DNA of 64,000 nucleotides, from NCBI RefSeq assembly GCF_021440085.1, contig NZ_JAKCPW010000008.1:62001-126000 (forward strand). Direction: 5' to 3'. Positions 28,561 to 38,265 of the stretch are shown here, piece after piece; within the stretch, counting starts at the first letter, position 1; each line of letters opens with the position of its first letter. This DNA comes from Dyadobacter sp. CY261 (GTDB lineage Bacteria; Bacteroidota; Bacteroidia; Cytophagales; Spirosomataceae). The notes under the pieces are model-generated. The model saw only the letters and a list, made by a program, of their open reading frames with translations, did not search any database and had not been told where the DNA came from. Position numbers and translations under genes: made by a program.

Positions 28561-29799
28561 CTAATAGTTTCCTTTATTGGGACTGGTTACTGCAAAATTC
28601 ACATATTCCCCCGAAGTAACGTCGCCGTAATTCGTATTCTCATAATTGTTGTACCTTCCCAGCCAGATAGATCCCGACTCTCCGTTTATGCTGTGGTATT
28701 GCAAATTACTCAGCGACGAGCTGTATCCTCCCTGTGCATTAGCCTGATTTAATTGTTTATTTACATTGACTACCCTGGGAGCATTACCGGTGTAAGGAGA
28801 TGTGCATTGCTTATCATTAAAGAAATCCACGAAATAATCTGCCTCTTCATAATAATAAGAGGTTGTGCCGGAAGAATTTCCATCATAAGATATCTGGACT
28901 TTTCTGACCTTAGCATAAGGTGGGCCATAAATAGCTTTCGCAGTTTCTATATCTCCGGCCGATAACCAGTCGTTAGAAAAGATCCAAGAGTCATCAATTC
29001 TTCTTATGGTTGGAAGACCGTTGGTACTGAACGATAAGGAATGGTAAAGCATTACAGAACTAAAGTCAAAGGCCCCAAAATGAAATCCCGGCTTTCCCAG
29101 CGCTGTATAAGTTCTGAACTGATCCCTGATATAATCATCATTTGGTAAGTTTTCAAAAAGCACTTCCACGAAGTTGCCAGCATCTGCCCTGCTTTGTTCG
29201 TGATAGAAACCAATGGCATGACCGATTTCATGAATCGCGCTTCTAGTTGTACAGTTATCTCCTAGTTTGACTTCCTGACGCCCCCCTATTTGCCCGACAA
29301 AGGACGAGCATTCATCATCACCTGCATCCACAAACTCAATGTAATTGCTTTGATTTGTTCTGACTTGAAAATCGAGCGTTGTCGAAGATTCCCAATGGCT
29401 AATTGCGTTTGTAACCCTTTGCTGGTTCGGTAGTGAAGAATTGATCGTGTAATACACGATCCCCGATGGCCAGTGCCTTGTAAAGTCCGAGGTTGCCGTC
29501 CGGGCGTTCTTATCCCCTCTTAATTGCGCTACTTGCTCGTCAGATAAGAGGATATCTCCCATCATGACATAAGTGTTATTAACCTTTCTTACAAAAACAT
29601 CTTCACCGTTATATTTGAATTTAACGGTCTCTCCTTTTTCTCCCGGAAAAGCTTGATCAGGTTGTTTCCTTGACACCAGGCCTTCATTTTTTGTCTTTTC
29701 AATAGACAACTCTCGATCTTTTTCACAGCAGAATAATGCAATACCCAAGACAACCGAGAAGCAAACTTTCAATACTGATTGGAAAAATAATGTCTTCAT
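28561..29799 (-). CDS. Astacin-type (M12A) zinc metalloprotease, probable lipoprotein
   Basis: 412 residues. The N-terminus ends in a cysteine pair (IALFC-CEKD, residues 24-25), so a lipoprotein anchor is likely. The zinc motif is complete: His190-Glu191-x-x-His194 and His200-Glu-Gln-Ser-Arg (HExxHxxGxxHEQxR), and the Met-turn is SVMLYH with Met250 and Tyr252. A C-terminal region of about 110 residues rich in Asn, Ser and Tyr follows (FNDKQCTSPYTGNA) and I cannot assign it. Base composition is visibly lower in GC than in the neighbours, which may point to transfer. Confidence 0.88.
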   Translation of the reverse strand: MKTLFFQSVLKVCFSVVLGIALFCCEKDRELSIEKTKNEGLVSRKQPDQAFPGEKGETVKFKYNGEDVFVRKVNNTYVMMGDILLSDEQVAQLRGDKNARTATSDFTRHWPSGIVYYTINSSLPNQQRVTNAISHWESSTTLDFQVRTNQSNYIEFVDAGDDECSSFVGQIGGRQEVKLGDNCTTRSAIHEIGHAIGFYHEQSRADAGNFVEVLFENLPNDDYIRDQFRTYTALGKPGFHFGAFDFSSVMLYHSLSFSTNGLPTIRRIDDSWIFSNDWLSAGDIETAKAIYGPPYAKVRKVQISYDGNSSGTTSYYYEEADYFVDFFNDKQCTSPYTGNAPRVVNVNKQLNQANAQGGYSSSLSNLQYHSINGESGSIWLGRYNNYENTNYGDVTSGEYVNFAVTSPNKGNY

Positions 29800-30060
29800 A
29801 GCAGTTAGTTAGTTTAAAATAATCCCCTGTTCACTATCAAATATATTGAACAAATATAAATCAAACTAATACTACGAAGCTTACCGAATTATATTAATAA
29901 TTTATTAACATGGTAATTAAATCAACCGAATGAAGGAACTAGCCATTTGCGTTCCGATTTGTCGCGCTACAAACCATTATAACCAATTTATGAAACTCAT
30001 AGACCCGCAAAACAATAACTAATACGGGATAATCGTCAATAGGTGTGAATAGTATTAACA
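29800..30060. promoter_or_regulatory. AT-rich intergenic region with astacin-gene -7 element
   Basis: No gene is visible. On the minus strand TATATTTG occurs twice (29845-29838 and 29858-29851); either could be the -7 element of the astacin gene. The rest is AT-rich with no recognisable signal. Confidence 0.4.
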
Positions 30061-30095
30061 AAAAGAGGTACCCTATCGGGCACCTCTTTTCTGTT
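30061..30095 (-). terminator. Terminator of the Oar-like receptor gene
   Basis: Bases 30061-30073 pair with 30078-30090 with one mismatch around a 4-base loop. In the minus-strand transcript the stem is followed by a U-rich run (TTTTTGTTAATA). Confidence 0.8.
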
Positions 30096-30118
30096 TCCAA
30101 TCTTTATTTATATACCGC

Positions 30119-33100
30119 TTAAAACAAATATCGAACGCCCACTAGCATGCTCCATGTTGTGGAGGTAGTAGTAACATCCCTGAAGACTTTGTCAGGCAAT
30201 ACAGTTTTGCCACCTACCTGAACAGCGTTCATCGTAAAATTAGGAACGCCATCAGACGTCACGCTTGCGCGACGAAGCGGCATATTGGCACCGGATATAA
30301 TTTCCTGACGAACGCCCCAATCCGAATTGAGGAGGTTACCGACATTAAGAATATCCACACTCAACTGAAGTGTATGTTTCGTATTTCCGATATTTGTAAA
30401 GATATCCTGCAAGAATTTAAAATCGAAACGATTTAGCCAGGGCATCAGGTCGCCATTACGCGCTGCATATTTACCCCGATTTTTGTCCAGATAGGAGTTA
30501 CCCTTTATATATGCTTCAAAGGCGTCACGTTGCTGTTCAGCGCTGAATGTTACGCCACTTACAGTAGAATTGACAAAGTTAAGTTCAGAAGCATTCTTCG
30601 GAATATACAACATATCTGCTCCAATGGCATCACCATTCAAATCTCCGTTATACGTGTAGGAAAGTCGTCCCTGATTTGCGCCATTATAGTACAATGAAAC
30701 AGTAGACGCCAGGTGGTTTGCGTATTCGATACGATAGGAAACCGTACCAATCAATCTATGAGGAAGAGCCCCTTCAGAGCTGTACAAATTCAGGTCGTTC
30801 GGGTTATTGATGTTTGGTGTTGCTCCCCATGCCGAGCTCGCATTGGATCCAAGGTTATCCGTTGTGGTCTTAGCCGAAGTATGGGAATAGTACAACGAAC
30901 CATAAAATCCGCGTCTGGCCTGCATTGTCAACCCAATGGTTGCATTGATCGAATGTCCCTTAGAAGTGTTGGTCAATACACTCACCGAGTTAGCACCGAT
31001 TTTACTGTTATATTGGTAAGAAGCGGTGTTCGGATAAAACTCGCGGTTATCACCGCTGTAATTCATTGTTTGAGTGGCGGCCTTACGGTTAGCTCCAAAT
31101 TGGTACACCGCCTGAATATCCTTCGTATAAATTACATCACCTGTAATCGCAAACGGTGTTCCTGGAATTTTGTAGTCAGCACCAAAACTTGTCCGCCAGA
31201 TCTGGGGCATTTTGAAATTCTGATCAACAAGGGCCAGGGTACTCGGCAGCCCCGCACGCGGATTTTTAATAAAGACATCTTTTGCACTTTCAGGAGTATT
31301 GTTCAACCAATAATATTTGTCGGGTTGAAAACGGATATCACCAATCCAGGGAGCCGATGCTGCGTAACTTCCAGGTTCAACGGTGTTCTGGATCACTCCA
31401 AGGTTGGACGGCATGTTCGTCAACCAAACAAACGGGACACGGCCGGCGAAAATACCGGTACCCCCGCGAAAGACAAGTGAATTATCGCCTTTGACATCCC
31501 ATCTGAAACCTACACGCGGTGAAAGCATTACACGCGTCTTAGGCCATGAACCTGTGTCATATGTACGGACAGCTCCGCCCACTCCCAACAACTTGAGTGT
31601 GTCGACAGTGGTGTTCGGAGTAAGGTCATTCAGGAATACCGGCATTTCTGCTCTGATACCCGCGGTTAAAGTAAAACGTTCAGAGATGTCGAATTTATCC
31701 TGAATGTAAACGGATGGCAGCCCGTATTTAATAGGAGCATAAGGATCCTGGCCCTCATACGGGTATGTAAGCGCAAACTGCAACGGTGCCTCCTCGTTAG
31801 GCGTTCCAGTGGCAAGAAATTCCTCCACAGAAGCATAACGATAGTAAGATGTCCCATTGCGGAGGTATCTGTTTCCAAATTTTTGCATTTCGAAACTCGC
31901 TCCTGCCGTAAAATTATGCTTGCCCACAACATAGGTAAGGTTGTTGGTGACAATGAAGTTGTCATTCAGGACGTCATTCCCGTAAGTAAACAACTCGTAA
32001 CCCGCGCTGATATAATTCTGGTAGGTGGTCACACCGGGCTTTCTGAGGCTGTCTCCCGCGAAACCAATGTCAATCATCGGAAATTCGGAACTTGGGGAGC
32101 TACGTGTCGCCTGGATACGGCTATATGTAGCCAGGAACTGGTTCGAAAGTCGCGGAGTAATTTCGCTGTTCAACTCGGCGGTGATCGAACGCACAATGTT
32201 TTTAGTAGAATACATTGTATTTGCGAACGACATCGAAAGCGAGCTTACACGCCCCGTTTCGAACGGCGTACGAGGATATGCGCCCGAGTTAGCATTCACT
32301 AGCGAAGGCGCCGAGCTTTCTACCTGATTATAGCGAACAGCTAACTTATTTTTTGCATTAATGTTCCAGTCAATACGTGCCAAAAATGAAGTTGTTTTCT
32401 CACTGTTGTCATTGGCATAATTCTCGTAAGCACCCGGATCGTACCCCCATTGATTTATAAGATGGTTGCGTACCGCTTCGAGATCCGCTCTTTTGGTTCT
32501 CGAAATATTTTTACCCGGATCGGCTACCCCATTTTCCGAAGCCTGCCATAAGTTGACTGCACCTACCCCTGAGCCGGTCTTTTTAATATGCTCCGCATTG
32601 ACAAAAAAGAACAGTTTATTTTTAACAAGCGGCCCGCCCAACCTGAAACCGAGCGTCTGGCTGGTAGCATCAGGACGTGTAATGTCCTCACCATTTACTT
32701 TCTTTCCCTGTAAATCCTGGTTGCTAAAAAATCCGTACGCCGACCCTGTGAATTTATTGGTTCCGCTTCGGGTAACAGCATTGATACCTGCCCCGGAAAA
32801 ACCGCTCTGCCTTACATCAAATGGAGCGATATTAACCTGTATTTCCTCAATAGCGTCAATAGACAAGCCTCCTCCACCGGGAAGGGGGTTATCATTTAGT
32901 CCAAAACCATTGTTGAAATTGGCACCATCTACCTGAAAGTTGTTGTAGCGGCCATCGCGTCCGCCAAAACTGTTTCCCCCATTGGACTGTGGGCTAAGAC
33001 GGGTAAAATCGGAAATGCTCCTGGTCACAGTTGGCAATGTGCGCAATTGCTCCGTATTAATGGACGTAGCTGCACCGGTTCGCTCCCCGTTGAACAATTG

Positions 33101-33496
33101 CCCTGCGTTTGAAGTAACTACGACTTCTTCCAATTGCGTGCCACCCTCTTTGAGTGAAATATTGGCACTCGCCGCAGCTCCGAGTTCAGCAAAGATGTTT
33201 GTTCTGCTTTGCTCATTGAAACCAACGTATGTTACGGTGATTTTGTAGGGGCCTCCAATGCGGACGGAAGGGAAGGTGTACTTGCCTGCCTCGGTTGTGA
33301 CGGTACCGTAAGTCGTACCTGAGGGCTCATGGATGGCAGTCACTGTGGCCCCGGGCAGATATTCGCCGCTGGCATCTGTAACAAAGCCGTTGATTGACGA
33401 AGTGGTCACCTGCCCAAATATATCGGCACTGATCGACAAACAAAATAGTAACATCGCGGCTGTAAAAGCCCTGAGAAGTAAACTTTTCCCGTTCAT
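30119..33496 (-). CDS. Oar-like TonB-dependent receptor with carboxypeptidase-like domain
   Basis: 1125 residues. A signal peptide (ending DIFGQ, about residue 28) is followed by a carboxypeptidase regulatory-like beta-sandwich (SSINGFVTDASGEYLPGATVTAIHEPSGT), a plug (TVTRSISDFTRLSPQSNGGNSFGGRDGRYNNFQVDGANFNNGFG) and a large barrel ending MLVGVRYLF. This is the Oar type first seen in Myxococcus, which in some bacteria exports or imports proteins. No partner gene is adjacent. GC is somewhat lower than the surrounding region, like the astacin gene downstream. Confidence 0.85.
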   Translation of the reverse strand: MNGKSLLLRAFTAAMLLFCLSISADIFGQVTTSSINGFVTDASGEYLPGATVTAIHEPSGTTYGTVTTEAGKYTFPSVRIGGPYKITVTYVGFNEQSRTNIFAELGAAASANISLKEGGTQLEEVVVTSNAGQLFNGERTGAATSINTEQLRTLPTVTRSISDFTRLSPQSNGGNSFGGRDGRYNNFQVDGANFNNGFGLNDNPLPGGGGLSIDAIEEIQVNIAPFDVRQSGFSGAGINAVTRSGTNKFTGSAYGFFSNQDLQGKKVNGEDITRPDATSQTLGFRLGGPLVKNKLFFFVNAEHIKKTGSGVGAVNLWQASENGVADPGKNISRTKRADLEAVRNHLINQWGYDPGAYENYANDNSEKTTSFLARIDWNINAKNKLAVRYNQVESSAPSLVNANSGAYPRTPFETGRVSSLSMSFANTMYSTKNIVRSITAELNSEITPRLSNQFLATYSRIQATRSSPSSEFPMIDIGFAGDSLRKPGVTTYQNYISAGYELFTYGNDVLNDNFIVTNNLTYVVGKHNFTAGASFEMQKFGNRYLRNGTSYYRYASVEEFLATGTPNEEAPLQFALTYPYEGQDPYAPIKYGLPSVYIQDKFDISERFTLTAGIRAEMPVFLNDLTPNTTVDTLKLLGVGGAVRTYDTGSWPKTRVMLSPRVGFRWDVKGDNSLVFRGGTGIFAGRVPFVWLTNMPSNLGVIQNTVEPGSYAASAPWIGDIRFQPDKYYWLNNTPESAKDVFIKNPRAGLPSTLALVDQNFKMPQIWRTSFGADYKIPGTPFAITGDVIYTKDIQAVYQFGANRKAATQTMNYSGDNREFYPNTASYQYNSKIGANSVSVLTNTSKGHSINATIGLTMQARRGFYGSLYYSHTSAKTTTDNLGSNASSAWGATPNINNPNDLNLYSSEGALPHRLIGTVSYRIEYANHLASTVSLYYNGANQGRLSYTYNGDLNGDAIGADMLYIPKNASELNFVNSTVSGVTFSAEQQRDAFEAYIKGNSYLDKNRGKYAARNGDLMPWLNRFDFKFLQDIFTNIGNTKHTLQLSVDILNVGNLLNSDWGVRQEIISGANMPLRRASVTSDGVPNFTMNAVQVGGKTVLPDKVFRDVTTTSTTWSMLVGVRYLF

Positions 33497-33948
33497 AAAT
33501 TTGGTGATTTGGTTTGTGAGATTACTAGCGAATTAATTCGCATACGGATGAATAATTATTGCAAAATAATAGCTTTTTATAATTACAAGCAAAAATCTAA
33601 ATCCTACTAAAATGCAATACTAATCCCCGTAACTAGCTGATTTGTTGAAATAATACATATTTGTAAACCAATAATTCAATATTTCTTGTTTTACCAAATC
33701 GTTAAAAAAAGAAGGGATGCTTGGAGCGACTCGAGAGGCCACTTTGAGGGAGAAAAAAGATTATTTATCTATTTATTCGAAGCAATTATTATACCAAAAG
33801 GTAACCGGTGTTAACATATTGTTAAGCATAAGCCGTCCCGGTTTTTTTTCCTTACCGAAAATACTTGCAACCTTTGCATAGTCTACTATCGCGCAGAAAA
33901 GTGGCGAGATATTCGCTGCGAGCGGACGATACTACCTTTCTAAACATT
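33497..33948. other. AT-rich gene-free region with a 14-bp palindrome
   Basis: No supportable gene in about 450 bases between divergent genes. A perfect palindrome, GCGAATTAATTCGC, lies at 33528-33541, 32 bases before the receptor ATG, and could be an operator. Near 33867-33880 a stretch with TTG and ACCTTTG resembles part of a promoter for the downstream hydrolase. Confidence 0.4.
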
Positions 33949-34725
33949 ATGCAACTTAACTTCAAACAGATAGGACAAACAGGCAAGCCGCTAATCATCC
34001 TTCACGGTGTTTTTGGCTTCCTCGACAATTGGCTGACGATCGGCAAGCACATAGCTGAGCAAGGTTACCGCGTTTACCTTGTCGACCAACGTAATCACGG
34101 GCGCTCACCGCATGAGGCCCCACTCGACTTTCCAACATTAGCGGCCGATCTGAAGGAATTCCTGGATCAGCAAAATATCGGATCACCAATCCTCCTCGGC
34201 CACTCGATGGGTGGGAAAACAGTAATGGAATATGCCGTGACACACCCGGGCACTTTCGACGCGCTGGTGGTGGTCGACATCGGCCCAAAGGCCTACCCTA
34301 TTCACCACACCAAAATCCTAAAAGGCCTGAATGCGATCCCGATTGACCAGATCGAAAGCCGCAACCAGGCAGATGAGATCCTGAGCGAGTACGAGCCACT
34401 GCTGAGTGTGCGACAATTTCTGTTGAAAAACCTGTACAGAACGGAAGAAGGTGGTTTTGCGTGGCGCTTTAACGTGCCTTTGCTGACGACCAGCATGGCG
34501 AATGTGGGCGCGCAGATCAAATCAGATTCAACAGTAGAAACACCGACATTATTTATGCGCGGTGCCAGTTCGAATTATATTCTGGATGAGGACATGGAAG
34601 GCATTCTTGATTTGTTCCCGAATGCACAATTGAAAACGATAGAGGGAGCAGGGCACTGGGTGCAGGCCGAACAGCCAAAAGCATTTGTCAGCACCCTGCT
34701 GGAATTCTTGAATGAAGCTATCTGA
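33949..34725 (+). CDS. Alpha/beta-hydrolase, YbfF-like esterase
   Basis: 258 residues from the ATG at 33949 (MQLNFKQIGQTGKPLIILHG). An open frame continues upstream to a TTG at 33865, but that part covers promoter-like sequence. LHGVFGFLDNW forms the oxyanion region, GHSMGG holds Ser86, and GAGHWVQAEQP near residue 237 supplies the His. The layout fits the YbfF group of acyl-CoA/ester hydrolases. It is cytoplasmic. It overlaps the convergent lipoprotein gene by 8 bases. Confidence 0.87.
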   Translation: MQLNFKQIGQTGKPLIILHGVFGFLDNWLTIGKHIAEQGYRVYLVDQRNHGRSPHEAPLDFPTLAADLKEFLDQQNIGSPILLGHSMGGKTVMEYAVTHPGTFDALVVVDIGPKAYPIHHTKILKGLNAIPIDQIESRNQADEILSEYEPLLSVRQFLLKNLYRTEEGGFAWRFNVPLLTTSMANVGAQIKSDSTVETPTLFMRGASSNYILDEDMEGILDLFPNAQLKTIEGAGHWVQAEQPKAFVSTLLEFLNEAI

Positions 34726-35152
34726 CGTATTTCATCCTGGGTGAGGCGCATGTGCCTATAATGAGCTGGTCGTCGTTCCAGGATATTTCCCAGGTTGGGC
34801 AAGTGATACAGTTCATCAACTCACACTGGGGGTTATTGGGTAATACAGTTTGCGGCTTTACATCCAGCAACTGTCCGTTGATGATAAGCGTCGCTGGTGC
34901 ACAGCAGCGTGGTGTTCCGTCAGCATTGAGAACAACGCCGTCATTGCGGAAAATCAATGAATCCGATTTTGCAGCGGCAACGGGCTCCCAGGTGCTTTTA
35001 TTATCCAGTGAGGATGTTTCAACTTCAATGGCATGCCACGGACCCGCAATGGTCTTGAATACAGCTCCAAACTGCATCGGGTCGTCGGCGCTCTCTTTTT
35101 TACAAGACAATAACCACACCAGGACCAGTGGTATGTATAACAGTCTTTTCAT
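34718..35152 (-). CDS. Putative lipoprotein of unknown function
   Basis: 144 residues. The signal ends in a lipobox, WLLSC, with Cys17, followed by KKESADDP. The mature part has six or more cysteines (RCCAPA, QCELMNCITCP, GTCASP), which could form disulfides, and alternates short strands typical of a small beta protein (DSLIFRNDGVVLNADG). I do not recognise a family. It is probably anchored in the periplasm or outer membrane. Confidence 0.6.
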   Translation of the reverse strand: MKRLLYIPLVLVWLLSCKKESADDPMQFGAVFKTIAGPWHAIEVETSSLDNKSTWEPVAAAKSDSLIFRNDGVVLNADGTPRCCAPATLIINGQLLDVKPQTVLPNNPQCELMNCITCPTWEISWNDDQLIIGTCASPRMKYVR

Positions 35153-35232
35153 ACTTATTAAATAATTTTATTTATTCCGTAGATTCACAATCCGGCCTTT
35201 TGGTTGGAAAGGAATAAAAAAATGCGAAGCCT

Positions 35233-35937
35233 ATGAATGATTCCGGGATTTCCCTGTACTTAATCCCCACCATACTGGCGGAAGGCACACAAAACCATGT
35301 CCTTCCGCCACAAATAAAAGATGCCGTGCAGCACCTGGATGTTTTCTTTGTGGAAAACGTACGCACGGCAAGACGTTTCATCACCAGCCTCAGACTCGGC
35401 AAGATTATCGACGAGCTGACGTTCATCGAACTCAATAAAGACACTCCGGAAAGCGAAACATTTACAGCGCTGCGAAATCTGTCGAAAAGCGCCGGTGTCA
35501 TTTCGGAGGCCGGATGCCCCGGCGTCGCCGACCCTGGTGCGGTAGCCGTGCGCATTGCCCACGAACTGGGGATTCGCGTTATGCCATTGGTGGGGCCATC
35601 GTCCATTCTGCTGGCATTAATGGGATCAGGAATGAGTGGTCAGTCGTTTGCCTTCCACGGCTATCTTCCGATCGACAAGGTGCATCGCAAGAAAACCCTG
35701 CAAAACCTGGAAAGGAATGCCCGCCAGTATCAACAGACCCAGATCTTCATGGAAACGCCTTTCCGGAATAACCAACTACTCGAAGCCGTGATCGAAGCCT
35801 GCTCGCCCGAACTCGCATTATGCATTGCGGCAAATGTGACAGCGCCCGATGAGTCTATCAGGACAATGCCTGTAAAAATTTGGAAGTCAGCGAAGCCGGA
35901 TTTGCACAAAATCCCGACAATTTTCCTGATCGGATAG
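35233..35937 (+). CDS. RsmI-like SAM-dependent methyltransferase (tetrapyrrole methylase fold)
   Basis: 234 residues. The sequence SLYLIPTILAEG, FFVENVRTARRFI, VISEAGCPGVADPGAVAVRIAHELG and PLVGPSSILLALMGSGMSGQSFAFHGYLP follows the RsmI branch of the tetrapyrrole methylase superfamily, which methylates a ribose of 16S rRNA. Bacteroidota often carry this shorter paralogue besides a standard RsmI, so the true target may differ. SAM would bind at the GCPGVADPG loop. It is cytoplasmic and diverges from the lipoprotein gene. Confidence 0.8.
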   Translation: MNDSGISLYLIPTILAEGTQNHVLPPQIKDAVQHLDVFFVENVRTARRFITSLRLGKIIDELTFIELNKDTPESETFTALRNLSKSAGVISEAGCPGVADPGAVAVRIAHELGIRVMPLVGPSSILLALMGSGMSGQSFAFHGYLPIDKVHRKKTLQNLERNARQYQQTQIFMETPFRNNQLLEAVIEACSPELALCIAANVTAPDESIRTMPVKIWKSAKPDLHKIPTIFLIG

Positions 35938-36028
35938 GCTCTTATCGAATGCTGTCTTAATTTTACCGGCTTCAAGCGGGAAAGATATTGACCAATCTTT
36001 CGTTCTTTTTTGAAAACTGTCATTTACA

Positions 36029-36730
36029 TTGAGAAAATATATTCTGATCGCCATTCTGACGGCCGCGGGGCTGTGGAGCTGTAACGAAGACAGTCTCGAC
36101 GCCGCGATTACAGTCGATTCCAACTTTCAATCCGGAACAAGTGGTGAAAACGGCTGGGAGGCTGGCTTCGCAGGATATGCCACTACGGCAGATTCGAGCC
36201 AATTGGATACCGTGGCAGCCATAGCGTTGTTACCCCGCGGCCTCGATACCACACAATACGGCTACCGCATCCTGTCCAGATACTCGAAAGGGAATATGTT
36301 CAGCTACGTCAAAAAGCGGGTAACCGGTTTCACGCCGAATGGATCCTATGAAATGACACTCCAGGTGGACCTGGCGACCAATTCCAGCGCCGACAGCGCG
36401 AAAAGTGTGGTCGACCAGGTGACTTTCAAAGCGGGCGTATCCATTGCTGAGCCGCTCACAAAACTGGTTTCGGGCGTTTATACATTTAATCTCGACAAAG
36501 GCACCGGAAAACAGGCTGGTAAAGACGTCTTACTTTCCGGAAGCATCGCCAGCACAAATGCCGACAAACGCTACTACACCTTATTGAGGTATTCCAATGA
36601 CGGACAACCCGTTACGGTTACCGCTAATAACAAGGGCGAACTGTGGTTCTTTGCAGGGACGGATTCGGACTATAAGGATACGACTATTTTCTACTACGAC
36701 CGCATTATTGCCCGGTTCAAAGAACTGTAA
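36029..36730 (+). CDS. Putative lipoprotein of unknown function
   Basis: 233 residues starting at TTG 36029, which restores a complete lipoprotein signal (MRKYILIAILTAAGLWSC, Cys18). The mature part is rich in Ser, Thr and Asp and appears to be a beta-sandwich (YEMTLQVDLATNSSADSAKSVVDQVTFKAG). I do not recognise a family. It is probably on the periplasmic or outer face of the envelope. It precedes the metallo-hydrolase by 50 bases. Confidence 0.6.
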   Translation: MRKYILIAILTAAGLWSCNEDSLDAAITVDSNFQSGTSGENGWEAGFAGYATTADSSQLDTVAAIALLPRGLDTTQYGYRILSRYSKGNMFSYVKKRVTGFTPNGSYEMTLQVDLATNSSADSAKSVVDQVTFKAGVSIAEPLTKLVSGVYTFNLDKGTGKQAGKDVLLSGSIASTNADKRYYTLLRYSNDGQPVTVTANNKGELWFFAGTDSDYKDTTIFYYDRIIARFKEL

Positions 36731-36780
36731 GGTGTTTTGTAAATTCGCCTCCGTTCATTAATCCACATAACCCTAACGGA

Positions 36781-37419
36781 ATGGTACAGGTACAAACATT
36801 TGTTTTTAATCCATTTTCTGAAAATACCTATTTGCTTCACGACGAAACAGGTCAGGCAATCATTATAGATCCGGGCTGCTACGACAGATCAGAAGTGAAT
36901 ATACTTACCGCTTATGTGGAACAGCATGGCCTGAAACCCGTTCAGATCGTGAACACGCATGCGCATATCGACCACGTACTAGGCGTGGCTGCACTAAAAC
37001 GGAAATACGACATTCCCTTCTCACTGCACGTGTTGGACGAGCCACTCCTGAAAGCCGTTAAAACCTACGCGTCCAATTACGGCTTTTCTGCATTCGAAGA
37101 ACCTGAAATCGACCACTTTATCAAGGAAGGCGAAAATATTGAGTTTGGCAATACATCCCTGAAAATCATATTTGTGCCGGGGCACGCGCCGGGGCATGTG
37201 GCATTTGTAAATGACGGGGACAAATTTGTGATCGGCGGCGACGTCCTGTTCCGCATGAGCATCGGACGCACCGATCTGCCTGGCGGCGACCATGCTACTT
37301 TGCTGAACAGCATCCGGCAGCAGCTCTTCACATTACCCGACGATTACACCGTCTACGCCGGTCATATGGATGCGACGACCATCGGTTTTGAAAAAAGAAA
37401 TAACCCATTCTTCAAATAA
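36781..37419 (+). CDS. Metallo-beta-lactamase-fold hydrolase, glyoxalase II-like
   Basis: 212 residues. The metal site is THAHIDH with His60, His62, Asp64 and His65; further ligands are GHAPGH and the Asp of GGDVLF, with a C-terminal AGHMDAT. This is the YcbL/GloB-like subgroup, short compared with true glyoxalase II, so it may be a general thioester hydrolase. It is cytoplasmic. It lies 6 bases before pssA and is probably cotranscribed. Confidence 0.88.
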   Translation: MVQVQTFVFNPFSENTYLLHDETGQAIIIDPGCYDRSEVNILTAYVEQHGLKPVQIVNTHAHIDHVLGVAALKRKYDIPFSLHVLDEPLLKAVKTYASNYGFSAFEEPEIDHFIKEGENIEFGNTSLKIIFVPGHAPGHVAFVNDGDKFVIGGDVLFRMSIGRTDLPGGDHATLLNSIRQQLFTLPDDYTVYAGHMDATTIGFEKRNNPFFK

Positions 37420-37425
37420 CGCCTT

Positions 37426-38130
37426 ATGATCCGTCGCAATATCCCCAATGCCCTCACCTGCGGAAACCTGCTCTGTGGGTGTATTGGTGTGGTAGAGGCA
37501 TTTCACAATAACCTGCTTCTCTCCTGTCTGCTGATCGGCGTCGCGCTGGTCTTTGATTTCCTGGACGGTTTCATTGCCCGCCTGCTTAAAGTAACCTCGC
37601 CAATTGGCCGAGATCTGGACTCACTGGCCGACGTGGTTACATTTGGCGTGCTGCCTTCCATCATCGTTTATCAGATGCTGATGCAAAGCATTCCCGATCT
37701 TTTCGGTATATGGAAAGCTTACCCGGCATTCATTATCGCCATATTTTCGGCCATCCGCCTCGCCAAGTTCAACAACGACCCCCGGCAGTCCGATTCATTC
37801 ATTGGCGTGCCCACACCGGCAAATGCTATGTTGATGGCTTCGTTACCATGGATTGTGCATATTGAAGGTGGCGTTTGGAAAGACATTATTATTAACACAA
37901 ATAACCTGTTGATCCTAAGTGCGGTAATGTCATATGCCCTGGTAATGGAGCTTCCACTGATTGCACTCAAATTCAAGAGTTTCGGATGGAAGGGTAATGA
38001 GGCGCGATTCATTTTAATCGGCCTGACCGTTGTTTTACTCGCTACCTTGAAAGTTCTGGCCATACCTGCTATACTAATCCTGTACATCCTACTTTCCTTG
38101 GGGGATAACATCAGGAAAAAACGGGCGTGA
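37426..38130 (+). CDS. pssA: CDP-diacylglycerol-serine O-phosphatidyltransferase
   Basis: 234 residues with several membrane segments. The CDP-alcohol phosphotransferase motif DGxxARx8GxxxDxxxD is complete: Asp47, Gly48, Ala51, Arg52, Gly61, Asp65 and Asp69. It makes phosphatidylserine, the precursor of phosphatidylethanolamine, in the inner membrane. Assignment to serine rather than another alcohol follows from overall similarity (NIPNALTCGNLLCGCIGV). Confidence 0.9.
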   Translation: MIRRNIPNALTCGNLLCGCIGVVEAFHNNLLLSCLLIGVALVFDFLDGFIARLLKVTSPIGRDLDSLADVVTFGVLPSIIVYQMLMQSIPDLFGIWKAYPAFIIAIFSAIRLAKFNNDPRQSDSFIGVPTPANAMLMASLPWIVHIEGGVWKDIIINTNNLLILSAVMSYALVMELPLIALKFKSFGWKGNEARFILIGLTVVLLATLKVLAIPAILILYILLSLGDNIRKKRA

Positions 38131-38265
38131 ATTGCTTACCAGCACTTTTTATTGCATTTTTGTAGCTTTTTCGGCAACGCATGTTGCTTATACATATCAG
38201 TTTAGCATTAAAAACCATTCTTAGATGTCTTTGAACTCCGACAGTTTTGAACAGTCCTCAATAGC

